DNA from: Tamarix chinensis
Lineage: Eukaryota; Streptophyta; Magnoliopsida; Caryophyllales; Tamaricaceae
Assembly (NCBI GenBank): GCA_030549775.1
Contig: CM060171.1
Coordinates: 140,834,859 to 140,898,858, forward strand
DNA: 64,000 nucleotides
Direction: 5' to 3'
Numbering within the stretch: the stretch's first letter is position 1; every line of letters begins with the position of its first letter. The notes below the pieces were generated by a model that searched no databases, had not been told where the DNA came from, and saw nothing but the letters and a program-made list of their open reading frames with translations. The translations under genes and the position numbers were made by a program. This document shows, one piece after another, positions 46,711 to 58,689 of this stretch.

Positions 46711-48089
46711 ACCCTCACCTTAATACTCTGGATTTTGCTAAAACCTACTTTAATTAGTGATAATCCGTTTAAACTATATGTGAGAATAGTAATAACTCTA
46801 CCCTTTATTTATAAACCCCTGTTATTAACATTAGCCTTAGTATTAGGCCATGATAGGGGTAAGATAGGAAAAATTGTGGTAATTCCGGTAGAGGGAGATT
46901 ACCCTTAGCATTTCCCTCTTATAGGTAAACCGAGTCAAAGCCCCCAGGAGGCGTAGGAGCGTTGCTCCAAGCCGGCGCGCCGATTTAGGTAAGGAGTAAC
47001 TAAGGCCACTGTGTGTATTGCATGTTTTACCTGTCTTGTATGCCTTGTGCGGTTGTATGCTATAATCTGTATATTATCTGTGTATTTATGTAGCGCAGCG
47101 TGGAACCGAGGTATGTTATCGTGTTCTTGTCTGTATGTGCTAATATGGTATGATACAAATATAATGTGATGTGATGTGACCCCTACGACTCATGCTAGGT
47201 TATTTGATGAGGTGTTGTGGAGTGGGGACTTGAAAGAGAAAAATAAGCAACTAAGATAACCAAAGGGAAGTACGCTGGTTAACCTAGGTATGGGCGACCT
47301 AGGTAATCTGTAATATGTGAAATGATGAGAAAAAGGGGGATTAAATAAATAGAAGAGTGGAAGAAAATAAGGTTGCCTGGGGGAAACTAGGGTTTGCATG
47401 GGAATGATAGAGTTGGCATGGTGGAAATGATAGGGTTTGCATGGGGTGGTTAAGGTCCGCATGGGGGCGAACCTTACGTATGGAAGGTTACTTTGGGACG
47501 TAGGGAAGGTAATGAAAAGATTGTTTGGGAGTTTGGAGGCTCGAGGTGAAAAATAGTATGTAGGGTCATATAAGGGTACCTAGGGTTTGGGAAGAAACCC
47601 TAATTTGAGAAGGTGGAAAAAGAAAAAGAAAATAATAAAAATAAATGAGGAGGAGTGAGGTATGAGGGAGAGTTGAGTCTGAGGGTCATGATTTGGGTTT
47701 CCAATGCGAGAAATGTGTTAAGTATGATAATTACAAAGGGTGTTTAGTGGCCTAATATAAGCGCAGGAGATAGCTCGGTAACCTAAACCGAGTAGGGATA
47801 TAGCTAAGGCTGAATGTGTGACATGTGTCCTACGTGCCATGGATGTTCTATATGATTCATGTGCCGTGGTCTTAAAAGCCATTATTCTAACTGTTTCATG
47901 TGTGGCGTGGCTTGGAATCGGGTTGTGTGCATGTGCCCTCATTTGTATGTGATAGTACGCATATACCTTCAGTTTTGATGTGATGTGTTGAGATCTCTGG
48001 CCATGCATGACAAAGGTGAAATGCCATCGAATAAGACACATTAAAACACTAACTACTTACAGAGAAAGATGTTGAGCCGAACCCAGACC

Positions 48090-48380
48090 GGTCCACCGGC
48101 TATAATAGTGGCAGGGTATCTTACTCTCGCGACCGTTCCACCGGCTATAATAGTGGCAGGACATGTGCCCTCGCGACCGTTCCACCGGCTATAATAGTGG
48201 GGGATTTCGTGCTCAACAAACCAAACGTAAAAGTTATAAGATATGGAAAGATACCAATATTTACAGTGGAATACCTTGTGAGTCGGGGCCAGACCGGTCC
48301 ACCGGCAAATAATAGTGGCAGGGCATAGCCCTCGCGACCGTTCCACTGGCTATAATAGTGGGGTTCCCGCACTCACATGG
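48090..48380 (-). repeat. CCGGTGG subrepeat clusters (copy E)
   Basis: Two clusters, of three and two units, of GACCGGTCCACCGGCTATAATAGTGGCAGGG. They are separated by the CCAAACGTAAAAG ... TATTTACAGTGGAATACC linker. CCGG cores are best preserved in this copy. Confidence 0.85.
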
Positions 48381-49038
48381 ATCGATAAAGACTATGTCGT
48401 GTATCATTATAATTATCTGAGATCTGATGAGAGAGTTATCTGATTCGTGACCAGCATTGTTCATCTTATGTGTTATTGTTTATTCACATGTTATATCTGC
48501 TTGTTCATGTGTTTCTGTGCATGTGGGCCTTAGTGCGTCTGTTCCCTTACTCAGTACGTAGCGTACTGATCACCCGTTTCATGGGTGCTGCTCATTCCCA
48601 CGAGTAGAAGACCCGTCTGAGTTTTGCAGGTAGGGGTCGATGCCTGTGGCATTTTTAGGGCTGAGAGTTGATTCTGGATCTAGCTTGGGGGCGAGAGTGA
48701 CGTGGCCTGGAGAGCATTCCCTGTCTCGTTTTCTTGGACTATCGTACTTTGCTATTTCGTTATTTTATGTTCCCTGATATTTGGGACTTTTAAATTGCAC
48801 TTCGGATTGTAACGCTTGACTTTCGCACTCTGATTTCTTTAAACGTAAGCTTTACTAATGACTTGTCTTTGGTGCTATTCTTTTTAGCCTTAGCACTTAG
48901 TATCGGGTCGGTAAGAGCGAATCGATCTGGTACTAAGTGTGGCGGTAATACCCCTGAATTTACCGTTTTATTGTTCTCTTCCGCTAAACCTCTTTAAATT
49001 AAACAAAATTTTTCAGTGGCAAATTTGGGGGTGTTACA

Positions 49039-49742
49039 GTGAGGATTATGTAGCTCAAGATTTGACAAGAAGACCATATGTAAACGGTGAGACAAATTCA
49101 ACTTAAGCAAATCTTGAAAAAATAGTTTTAACTTTGTTTTCTCTTCCATGAAAAGCTCTATGACCTCTCTAGCAATGATAGTTCGAGAATGAATGATTTC
49201 TCTAGATTGAGTCTTTTGCATATACATTCTAAATCCTTCCATTCCCACAAATCAAAAAAGTAATTCTCCACGACCATCGATTCAACTAATTCCTTCCTAT
49301 GCTCCTATTACTTAAGCTTCCAAGTATTAACACTTGTTATTGTTGATGATGGGATGCCCCCATCATGAAGATAAACTATCATGATTAAAAGCACTTGATT
49401 TTTGTCTATATTTCCCAGGTATGTCTCGCAACTTTGTAAATGATTTCTCAAGTTTGAAGGAGTAGCAACATATTGATTATTACCATAAATGCACATTACC
49501 TTTTGATCTTTCTTATTATCACATGATTATTTTTCAAAATGTTCCCAAACCCTTGACCTAAAGCATTTTGTAGATGTCCCACTCCCAATGTTACTTTCTT
49601 TAGAAGCTTGGACATTCTTACTCGAATAAGGGGGGTAATAAGGGTAGCATAGGACAAGGAAAAGGCAGAGAAATTTCTAGTGACATGCATGTAGTCCCGT
49701 TTCAATAGCTTTGATCTCATCTATATTGGTTGATGCATTCAT
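49039..49742 (-). pseudogene. hAT transposase, N-terminal part (decayed)
   Basis: From ATG 49742 (MNASTNIDEIKAIETG) on the - strand. A BED-type zinc finger remnant CIYGNNQYVATPSNL...HLQSC lies at about 49430-49490; the second Cys of its CxxC is Gly, so metal binding should be lost. EGFRMYMQ and SRTIIAREVIELF follow, and an LTxYIWSS segment right before insertion E matches the hAT LTTDxWTS region, with the expected Asp replaced. Reading frame shifts are needed to join the pieces. Confidence 0.8.
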
Positions 49743-52700
49743 ATTTTATGAACAGAAATAAAATACAGTCAATACTTATCAAAAAAATAAAATCATATAA
49801 AGAATTGAAGCATAACAAGTTGTGTTATTAATCTCTATAATGAAAGTCACTGATAGGAACACAATACATCTGTCTGATTTGGCAATACTTAGAATTTATA
49901 AGTATAATATTATAATATTAACAACAATAGCAGCATCAGTAGTAATAGCAGCAACATCAACAACAACAATAACAACAACAATAATAACAATAAGATGAAG
50001 AAGAAGAAGAGGAGGAGGAGGAAAATTATAAATGAAGTATAATAGTAAATCAATATGATATAAAAAAATATCAACCATTTTAAGTCAGCGACAATTAGCA
50101 AGAGCCTAAGGTAATTGATTGAAGTAGTCAGAACTTAAAATTAGTCGAGGATTATATATTAACCACTGATCTAAACCTCTAGTACACCGAAATCTAGTGA
50201 GAAGCCTTGAACGATATCACATAATGTATAAATCGCAACCCAATCCTCATAGTGCATTGATAGTAAATAGATTTAAAAAAAAACCACAGCCATAAACAGA
50301 TATAAACCTCAAATAGACTAACACCACAATATCAATGTTTTTGAATTTGAAGCCTCTAACAATATCAACCAAAAAATATTCCAAAACAGATATCTCTGAT
50401 TCGATCGAAAAGAATTATTTTCAGGTAAAGAGGATAAATTTTGCAAAATAAGCAAACCCATACCTCAACGAATGGAGAAATTAGAGCTTGAGGCTTGAGG
50501 ATGAGAGACAAACAATGACAACTAGAAATAGGTGGTAGGATTAGAGGATTGGAGAGATGAGGATGGTGAGGCAAGCGATGCAATGTCAATGACGAAGGAG
50601 GATGAGATAATAGAAGAATGGGATGAAGAGAAGGGATGAGATTTAGGCCAAAATTATGTTTTGTTTGGCGCATGATTTGAATGAAATAGTTGGACAAAAA
50701 AAATTAGAGTACCGTATTTTAATTTTTTTTTTTTGGATCAAGAGAAGAAGTCGGGGAGTGTATGGTTGGGTTGAGTTATTTATGGACTAACTATTTGATC
50801 AAATGATATTGTTGGTTATTTGTCATATAAGATTAAAAAATTATATATAATTTGGATAGTGCTTTTAAAAACAATATATATATATATATATATTTATTAA
50901 TTAAATTATTTATCTTAAAAATTAGATGTTTTAGTCGAATTAGATAATTGGTTAAAAAAATAAATAGGATTCGGATATCCGCTGGAAGTTATGAAACCCG
51001 GGTCGACTTGAGATTTAAAACTGTCGGATACCGGTTGGAATTTTTAAGACGATCATTCCTGGTAGTGCTTATCGTCGGTCCTCGTTTCCTACGTATGTAT
51101 ATGGGCCTCGCTTCGAACGAAAAAGCCAGAAGGCATCGAGAGGAAAGGGACGAGCGAGGAAGAGAAACGTGTATAATAATATTGCGTTGTTTGAGGCGTC
51201 TGGTTGTCTCCATCGTAAATGGAGCATGTGTTACATACATGTCACACGTAAGGATGCCGCGGCGTCCTTTCCACCTCAACCAGCTATGATGATTGATGAA
51301 GCCCGTACTAGGGTGGTGGGTATATCGCATTAATCTAATCAAGCAAACTCGTTAGCAAGTAGTAAAAAGAAGGAGAAAAAAAATTTCATTTGTCATTTGA
51401 ATTGCAGGCCATTTGCCGAGCAATCCCTCTCACATTCAGCAGCATTAGTGGGTTACCATTCGAGAAATATTTATCGTATCCTATTTATTTAAGATATTGA
51501 AAAAGGACCACCACGCCGGTATCGGACGAACGACGGTCTGCACAACACGACACATAGTGTAATCATACCACACACATAAACGGACACGGTAGTGACCTGC
51601 TACCCCATTAAAAAACGTATTGACATCCTTGACGAACCAGGAAATTCATGAAATTCATTCAATTCAATTATTGTTTTATTTTTTATTTATTTTTTAAAAA
51701 AATGCCGTAACAAAGAAAACTGCCGGAAATCAATTGACCCAGCAGCGTAATATCTAAAAACGCCAGCAATATTTTTTTCGTACTAAAATCAACTTATAAA
51801 TTATAACCCCGACTCTTACCTTAACAAGATCTAATCTTGGCTGTTGAACTGGTTAAATGATACAAATGGGCTTGTTTGGTAGGAAGGTAAAATGGCTAAA
51901 AATATATATATTAATTTTAAAATGTTATATTAAGTATTTAAAAATAATAAAAATATATTAAATATAATATTTATTTATGACTAAATTAAGATTTATAATA
52001 TATATTTATTTTATTTTAAATTTTTTTAAGTAAATTATACAAAGCATATAAAATATAATAATAACTTTTTTATTCTTATTATCTCTGTACTAAATTACTC
52101 CTAAATCACATTAATTTACAAGTTTATATTAATAAAAAAAAATAATTCATGAAATAACGGAGCTAACTTTTACCATATATCAAAAGTTAGTTTATAGACT
52201 CTCTTTTTTATAATAATAAAAAAAAAGAAAAAAGAAAAAACACCTGCATATCAAACGCCAAACGGAGCTTTTCTGGTAAAGAATTACACTTATTGAACAA
52301 GTTAACAATGTATACTTCGTTTATAAACTAATATATGCCGTGCCAAACCATACATACATACATATTTAATTCTCAAATTGTTGTTTTTTATTTATTTATA
52401 TATTTACGTATCGATTGCATGGATCTTAAAATCTTTAAATCTCTCACATGGAAATCGAGGTGGAGACAAGGCGCTGTCTGAAAATCTTAATCAGTGCAAT
52501 GGACAGATATACGGTCTTGTTTCATGAGATCTGAAGTTTCAAGAAGAGGGCCCGACCAACAACAAGGCCACTTCAAAATAACCAAAGGCAGAGTATATGG
52601 TTAACGTGTATATTATTATTGTATAGTAACACACAAAACACAAACAAAAAACAAAAATAAGGTGTGTGTGGGGTGGAGGGGCATAGGCGCATAGCTTATA

Positions 52701-52799
52701 AGACAAAAGCAACGGCCCCTCCGAAAACAAATGGTTTGGGCAAAAAAAAAAAAAAAATTAACTTATACCACTTTTGTCCGTTGTACTCATGACCTCATC
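49743..52799. other. Intergenic sequence between hAT and ERF gene
   Basis: Contains a compound AAC/AAT/GAA/GGA microsatellite at 49917-50022 and a (TA)n run at 50874-50893. A CCGAC core lies at 52551. ORFs around 50365-51340 have no recognisable similarity and are treated as chance. Confidence 0.45.
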
Positions 52800-52807
52800 T
52801 ATAAATA
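52800..52807 (+). promoter_or_regulatory. TATA box of the ERF gene
   Basis: TATAAATA lies 86 bases before the chosen ATG, giving a predicted 5' UTR of about 55 bases. Its position excludes the upstream in-frame ATG at 52731 as translation start. Confidence 0.7.
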
Positions 52808-52892
52808 CCCTGTTTCTTCCATTACAGGCTATTATAGTTACTCACTTGTGCATTCCCCTATATCTCCCATCCACAGACACAAATCGACTCAC

Positions 52893-53627
52893 ATGGGACT
52901 GCAGGGGGAAGCACTAAACTTAACAACTCCTATGCTCCACACCACCGGTTTCCCCGCTACCCCCACCGCCTCCTCTTCAACAGCCACCACAGAAACGATG
53001 GCGGCGCTGGCCGATCGGGCCACCCAGGAAGAGAAAACAATTAATCCTAATAATAATGATGATGCGACGAGTAGAAAAAATATCAAGGCTACGGGGAGTG
53101 CCGAAGGGCGACGTCCCACTTACAGGGGAGTAAGGAAGAGGAGTTGGGGCAAGTGGGTATCAGAAATCAGAGAACCCAAGAAAAAATCAAGGATATGGCT
53201 CGGAACTTTCCCTACAGCAGAGATGGCAGCTCGAGCCCATGACGTTGCAGCTCTCGCCATCAAAGGTCATTCTGCTTACCTTAATTTCCCAGAATTGGAA
53301 GCACAACTCCCCCGTCCGGCCAGCTCGTCACCCAAGGATATCCAAGCGGCCGCTGCTAAAGCCGCTGCCCTGGAAGCTAAACCTGAGCCTAACCACTTTG
53401 AAGCCGATCCTCTTTCCCCTGCTGCTCCTACAACGTCTTCTTCCTGTGATACACAACAAGAATCCTCTGCTTCGTCCTCATCAGATGTTTCTGATTATGA
53501 CGACACATTTTACGACTTGCCTGATTTGATTATAGACATCGAGTATGATATAACCCGGTGGCAGCTTGTCGGAGTCGAACCCGTTGATGCCGGAGATCAG
53601 TTAATTGGTCCATGTTTTTGGGAGTGA
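52893..53627 (+). CDS. DREB-type AP2/ERF transcription factor (A-4/TINY-like)
   Basis: Intronless gene for a 244-residue protein that should bind DRE/CRT or related elements in the nucleus. A single AP2/ERF domain spans about residues 76-133: [20 protein letters not shown], then [20 protein letters not shown] and AYLNFPE. Val14 and Glu19 of the domain (WVSEIRE) are the DREB signature, against Ala14/Asp19 in ERFs. [19 protein letters not shown] after the domain resembles the TINY/A-4 subgroup. A Ser/Thr-rich N-terminus and an acidic C-terminal tail ([13 protein letters not shown]), likely the activation region, complete it. The start is ATG 52893, downstream of the TATA box. It appears intact. 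The exact paralogue cannot be decided. Confidence 0.93.
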   Translation: MGLQGEALNLTTPMLHTTGFPATPTASSSTATTETMAALADRATQEEKTINPNNNDDATSRKNIKATGSAEGRRPTYRGVRKRSWGKWVSEIREPKKKSRIWLGTFPTAEMAARAHDVAALAIKGHSAYLNFPELEAQLPRPASSSPKDIQAAAAKAAALEAKPEPNHFEADPLSPAAPTTSSSCDTQQESSASSSSDVSDYDDTFYDLPDLIIDIEYDITRWQLVGVEPVDAGDQLIGPCFWE

Positions 53628-56599
53628 GTAATAGTATTAGTATAAATAACTCTCTCTCTCTCTCTCTCTCTCTTTTTTATATAAAACAAAAAAAAATGTT
53701 TAAATTCGCTCTGTAATCTGTATAATATATGCTCGGCCCTGCCTTAATGAATCACCAATAGTTATTCGATTGATGAAAGTATAAATCCGAAGCAGGAGGT
53801 ACGTTTTGTCACGGTGGTTTGCAGGACCAGAGGTCGGTCCCCCTTTTTTTTTTTCTTCATGTCAGAAACTTAGTCTCTTGATAATTTCCTCGTTTGTTAT
53901 AGTTACATGTAAAAGAAATCTGTATTTAATAAAATTTTGTATATGTTACTACATTTCTTTTCTACAAATCGACGACAAGGCGTCAATCAGTAAAAGTCCG
54001 TATGGCTCATCAATTTTCAGTAGAGATGAAAAGAAATATATCGGTCATGGTTCGTCAAAAGGTTTTATTATTTATATAAATTTTAACAAATTCATTTTCT
54101 AATAATAATAAAACAAATGCAATAACCAAAGATGGCATATTTCCTCAAACCAGACCTCAATATGTGATGGCAAGACGTTAAAGGGAGGCGCCGATCGATT
54201 TAAAAAGTCGAGTAAAATTATCTATAGCTATGAAAAAAATCTAAAATAAAGAACCTTTCTCTTCTACAACAATGAACTAATCTACCCCTAAATTATTGAG
54301 ATTTTGACAGCGGTCAATTTTGAATGACTTTTTTTATTTTATTTTTGATATTTTAGTAAATATATTTAAATAAAAAATTCTAAATAAATTAGAACGAACG
54401 AATCAAAAGTTATGTCTATCGAAAGATTGTTAACAACTTACAACAATAATATCTTTAACCAAATATATAAAACAGATACAAAGACTAGCATATAACTAGC
54501 AACAATATATTTAACTAGCAACTATAGCATTAAAACTAACAACTATAACATTGATGATAAAAAACTTCTTATGATATATAAAATACATAACATAGTAGAA
54601 TTAAGAAAGCTTTTACAATGAAAGAAGATGAAAGAATGAGAAGGATGGTCAGCGCCAGCGCAGTGATAGAGGTGACCGATAGAAAATGAGGAGGAGATAG
54701 ATGAATTAACTATAGTAGAATATTTTGGAGATGAAATAATTTCAACAATATGTATCAATGTATATTCTTGCAAATATAAAATGTAGGAAGAAAATTACTA
54801 AATTAAAAATAAAGGAAAAAAAACTCCTAAAGTATAGAAAATAAAATATTGAAAACAATTATGCTACCATATAGAAGATAATTATAACTCAAAACCTTCA
54901 TCTATACTCTTAGAAAAATTTAAAATTTCTCGCCAATATATAAACATCAATCTTAAATTACAAGTGTCAAGTATATTATTTTTTATTGTACACTCATACT
55001 ATAGATGGCGAAGTTATTCAACTGCCATCTATTTTTTTACCTTTTTATATTCTATTTATTTTTTTACTAGATAATTTATAAATAATTATTGGTATCACAA
55101 CAACCATATGTGTGTGTGTTTATTTTTTTTAGCAATGTAGTTATTTTATTCTTAATAATTAAAGGCAGCCGTGTTTCACAAGAAGAAACATAGAGTTGGA
55201 AGAATAATATGAATGCATCCCATCACATGATTTAAAGATGGCGTCCAACGGAATTGATTAAAAAAGGATGGCGAAGTGCTCTAGAAAAAGGACGGCGAAG
55301 AAATTAAAGGTTGAAAAAAGATCAAAGTATCTAGTGACCGTTTGTGAGATCACTGGAGCACTATTTAGCAATTATCGGATTCTGCTATCAATACCCAATG
55401 GAGTATTTGTCATTCGATTAGTGATATTAGTACATTTTTATTCTTGTTTTCAACAATAGATGCCCATCCGAGGCACTCTTCTGATAACGACGATATTATA
55501 TTCTAATCTCAAAAAACAATACGTTATATTTTCATCTAAAAAAACAATACACTTATATTTTCATTGTTAAGGCCACCGTGGTGCTAGAATCCACGAAATA
55601 AGATAACTTTGTTCAGAAAAAAAACTTTTAAACTATTATACCTATATAGTTAAATAATTAATTTTTTAATTTGGGTAATTAATTAATATTACCTCCATCA
55701 CTTAGTTTTTGCTACATCCGTCATTTGATGATCTCTAAATTCTAACTTTGACTATTAATTTTTATGGTATTATTAAAAAATATAAAAAGATAATTTTATA
55801 AACATATATTTTAGCACAAGTTAAACAAATGTACTTCTTATTAAAAATCAGTTTCTTCTTTAAAGAATTAATGATTAAAGTTTGTTATCTCTCTCTCTCT
55901 CTATATATATATACATAATGCATGATTTAACTAACCATTTTCGGCAGCTTTCTCAAACCATCCCTTATCTTTTGATAACTTCAACGAGTACTCTTTTCTT
56001 TTTCTTCTTCTTTTTTTTTTTCTAGGAGCAAAAAGTATTTCCCCATACTTATTAAGAAACTAGCAAAAAATAAAATAAAGCTTTAAAACTACTAACATTT
56101 GTCTATTATTTACATGTAGAATTATAAATGAGACAAGTCGAACCAAATCCTTTAGTCAAATTTGACTTATCTAATAAACGAATAAAGTTGAGCCAACTTA
56201 TATACTAAATGAGCTTAAATATTAGTGATCATGCTCAGCTCATTTAAAGTTAAGCCAAGAAGATTCACTTGTCATCTTTAGTGATATAACTAAGTTGAGG
56301 TATCTCAATTTACTTTATCAAAAGATGGATTATTGGCAAATGTACATGTAAAAACTTTTTTGATTAAACCTAATGATATAATAGGAAGTTGTACTCTCAT
56401 CTCCATCATACCCTTACATATAACATACTAGTTTGATATTAATTGTTGTAACTAAATGTATAAACACTACTTGATATGTAACGTAAGCAAGCATTTGACC
56501 AGTATCTTAATAAGCCTCAAATGAGTTCTCAAATGAACCTTATTTGAACTTCTAAATGAGCCTATTTATGAACAAATGAATCAAACCTATATGCCCTAA
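53628..56599. other. Intergenic, AT-rich
   Basis: A (TC)n run lies at 53651-53674 just after the ERF stop, probably in its 3' UTR. I see no credible gene. The stretch 56120-56590 has AAATGAGC-type segments like those at 28600 and 61300, suggestive of old DNA-transposon debris. Confidence 0.45.
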
Positions 56600-57980
56600 C
56601 TTAAGATTGACTCTGTCACTGGCCATTCTCCTTGTCCCCCTAATACAATCATCACCGAATCTGGTGAGTCTCATAATCCAGATTTTAGTCTTTGGGTTCG
56701 ACAGGACAAATACAAATACCTATACATTGCTCTACTGGGTTCTTGCGATGCTGAAGCTCGTGCAATCATATCTACTACCTCCCTTTATGTCTAGCTGTCA
56801 TTGGAATGTGCCTTTGCTACCAGTTCTCGTTCCCATGTCATGTCTTTGAAGGAATGACCGAAGTCTGTCACAAAAGGTTCTACTTTTGTTGCTGATTATC
56901 TTCAGAACATTCGATTAATTTCTGAAGAATTATCTTTGACTAGTCATCTAGTCGATGATATTGATCATGTGATCCATTCTCTTAATGTTTTGGATCGTTA
57001 TTTTTCACGAATATACTGCCTCCATTTGCACTCGTGATAGTCCCATTTCCTTTGACGAAATTTTCTTCAAGCTTCTGGATCATGAAATGTATATTAAGAG
57101 GGATGAACTCCTACAATCTCATTCTCCTGTCATAGATAATTATGTAAATCGTGGTTGTTCTTCTCACTACACCAGAGGCCGAAGTAATATCGATAATCTC
57201 AATCCAATGTTACTTGTCAGCTGTGCTCAAGAAGTGCCATATTGCTCAAACTTGCTACAAGTTCACTAAGCATGCTAAATCATCCCCTCAACCCGCTGCC
57301 TATGCCACAGGGTCCACTATTCCCCCTCCTGAGTGTCTCTATGATTCTAGTGCCTCTCATCGCATTACTAATGATCTCAACAACTTTTAATTAAATTAGA
57401 TTATACTAGTACTGATCAAATTCATGTTGCTAATGTTATTTTCCTTCCCATTACACATGTTGGTTTCATAGGCCTACCCTCCTCTTCTTATCCTCGTTCT
57501 CTTACCCTGCACAATGTCTTATATGCACCTAGAGTCACTCAGAACCTTATATCTATATCTCAATTATGAAACACTAACAATGTTTCTATTAAATTTTTTC
57601 CTACCTTTTTCAAGGTCAAAGACTTGACGACATAAGCCAATCTTCTTCAAGGACCAAATGATGGTAATGTCTACAGATTACCATCAACTTCTCATCCTAA
57701 TCTCTATTCATGTGTTGCTATGTCATCTTCTCAGTGCTGGCATGTCTTGGCCATCCGTCTTCTTGAATCCTTCATCATGTTCTCAAGCAGCACAAACTCT
57801 CTGTCATCGACTCTTTCTCTGCTTGTAATCATTGTTTGGCTAATAAAAGTCACAAGATTCTGTTTAATGTCTCTTTTATTTCTAGCTTTAGACCTTTAGA
57901 GATTTTATATTCTATTGTCTGGGGTCCTTCCCCTATTAGTTTAGTTGATGGCTTTCGGTATTATGTCCTCTTTCTTGATC
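56600..57980 (+). pseudogene. Decayed Ty1/copia gag-protease region
   Basis: FSLWVRQDKYKYLYIALL, SRSHVMSLKE and FVADYLQNIRLISEEL are typical copia Gag segments, broken by stops. At 57335-57385 LYDSSASHRITNDLNNF is the protease site, with Gly of the usual Asp-Ser-Gly-Ala replaced by Ser. Many stops follow. No 5' LTR or primer site was found upstream by eye. Confidence 0.75.
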
Positions 57981-58640
57981 GTTTTCTAAATATATATGGT
58001 TGTTCCCTATTAAATTAAAATATGACGTATTTCTTATTTTTCCAAGCTTCAAAGCCATTGTCAAGAATCATTTCAACAATAAAATCAAAACATTCTACTC
58101 TCATAATGGTGGTAAAATGTTTAAACTCAAGTCCTTCTTTCAAACTCATGGCATTCAACATTTGATTACTCCTCCACACACACCACAATATAATAGTCTA
58201 TGTGAATGCAAACACTGCCATCTACTTGAGACCATGAGGTGTCTTCTTCGTCAAGCTTATCTTCCTTCTATATTCTGGTCCTATGCTACACATATGACAA
58301 CCTATCTTATTAATTGTCTTCCTACTCCCAGTTTTAAAATGCACTTGCCATTTTCTACCCTATTTTATACTCCACCAAATTATATCATACTCAGGTCCTT
58401 TGGTTGTCTTTGTTTTCCTTGGCTTAAACCTTACACAACTAACATATTTCAACCATGATATCATCCCTACATGTTTTTAGGGTATAGTCTTACTCATAGT
58501 GCACATATATGTTATAGCATCCAAAACCAAAAAGTCTATCATTCTATACATGTTCAATTTGTTGAATCCACCTTTCCTTTCTCTAGCCATTCTTCTCGGC
58601 AATCCATTTCCATTCCTTGTTTCAATTCCAATGCTTCCCA
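57981..58640 (+). pseudogene. Decayed Ty1/copia integrase
   Basis: An open stretch 58000-58458 reads FPIKLKYDVFLIFPSFKAIV, KTFYSHNGGKMFKLKSFF and HGIQHLITPPHTPQYNSLCE. These are the integrase core with the second catalytic Asp changed to His (SHNGG for SDNGG). LPSIFWSYATHMTTYLINCLP and FGCLCFPW follow, as in copia proteins. Loss of the Asp and the stops show inactivity. Confidence 0.85.
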
Positions 58641-58689
58641 TCATTAGTTTGTTTCTTCTCTAACCACTATTCATCCCTTCACCCCTGAC

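Larger units (their letters stand above)
44449..49038 (-). mobile_element. LTR-like copy E of the TGTAACACCCC family, inserted in hAT
   Basis: On the - strand it starts TGTAACACCCCCAAATTTGCC at 49038 and runs through the conserved lead, CCGGTGG subrepeats, a short GGGTTTGCATGG stretch, a box with GGAGCAACGCTCCTACGCC, an ATT/AAT tract, (GGC)n and GGCCGGCCCAAGTCGGGGG. It stops inside the element at 44449: copy C continues into a purine tract there, whereas E switches to hAT sequence. The 3' end is therefore lost and no target-site duplication is visible. At 4.6 kb without coding capacity it is a truncated solo-LTR-like insertion. Confidence 0.8.

Noticed and set aside
45758..46908. Ile/Leu/Tyr-run ORFs in the ATT tract of copy E
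   Set aside because: Same microsatellite artefact.
50365..51342. Opposed ORFs of 110-117 codons
   Set aside because: No recognisable motif, no convincing promoter or splice context, and open on both strands.
52731..52892. 54-codon N-terminal extension of the ERF frame
   Set aside because: A TATA box at 52800 lies inside it, so the extension is promoter and 5' UTR; family proteins start near the chosen ATG.
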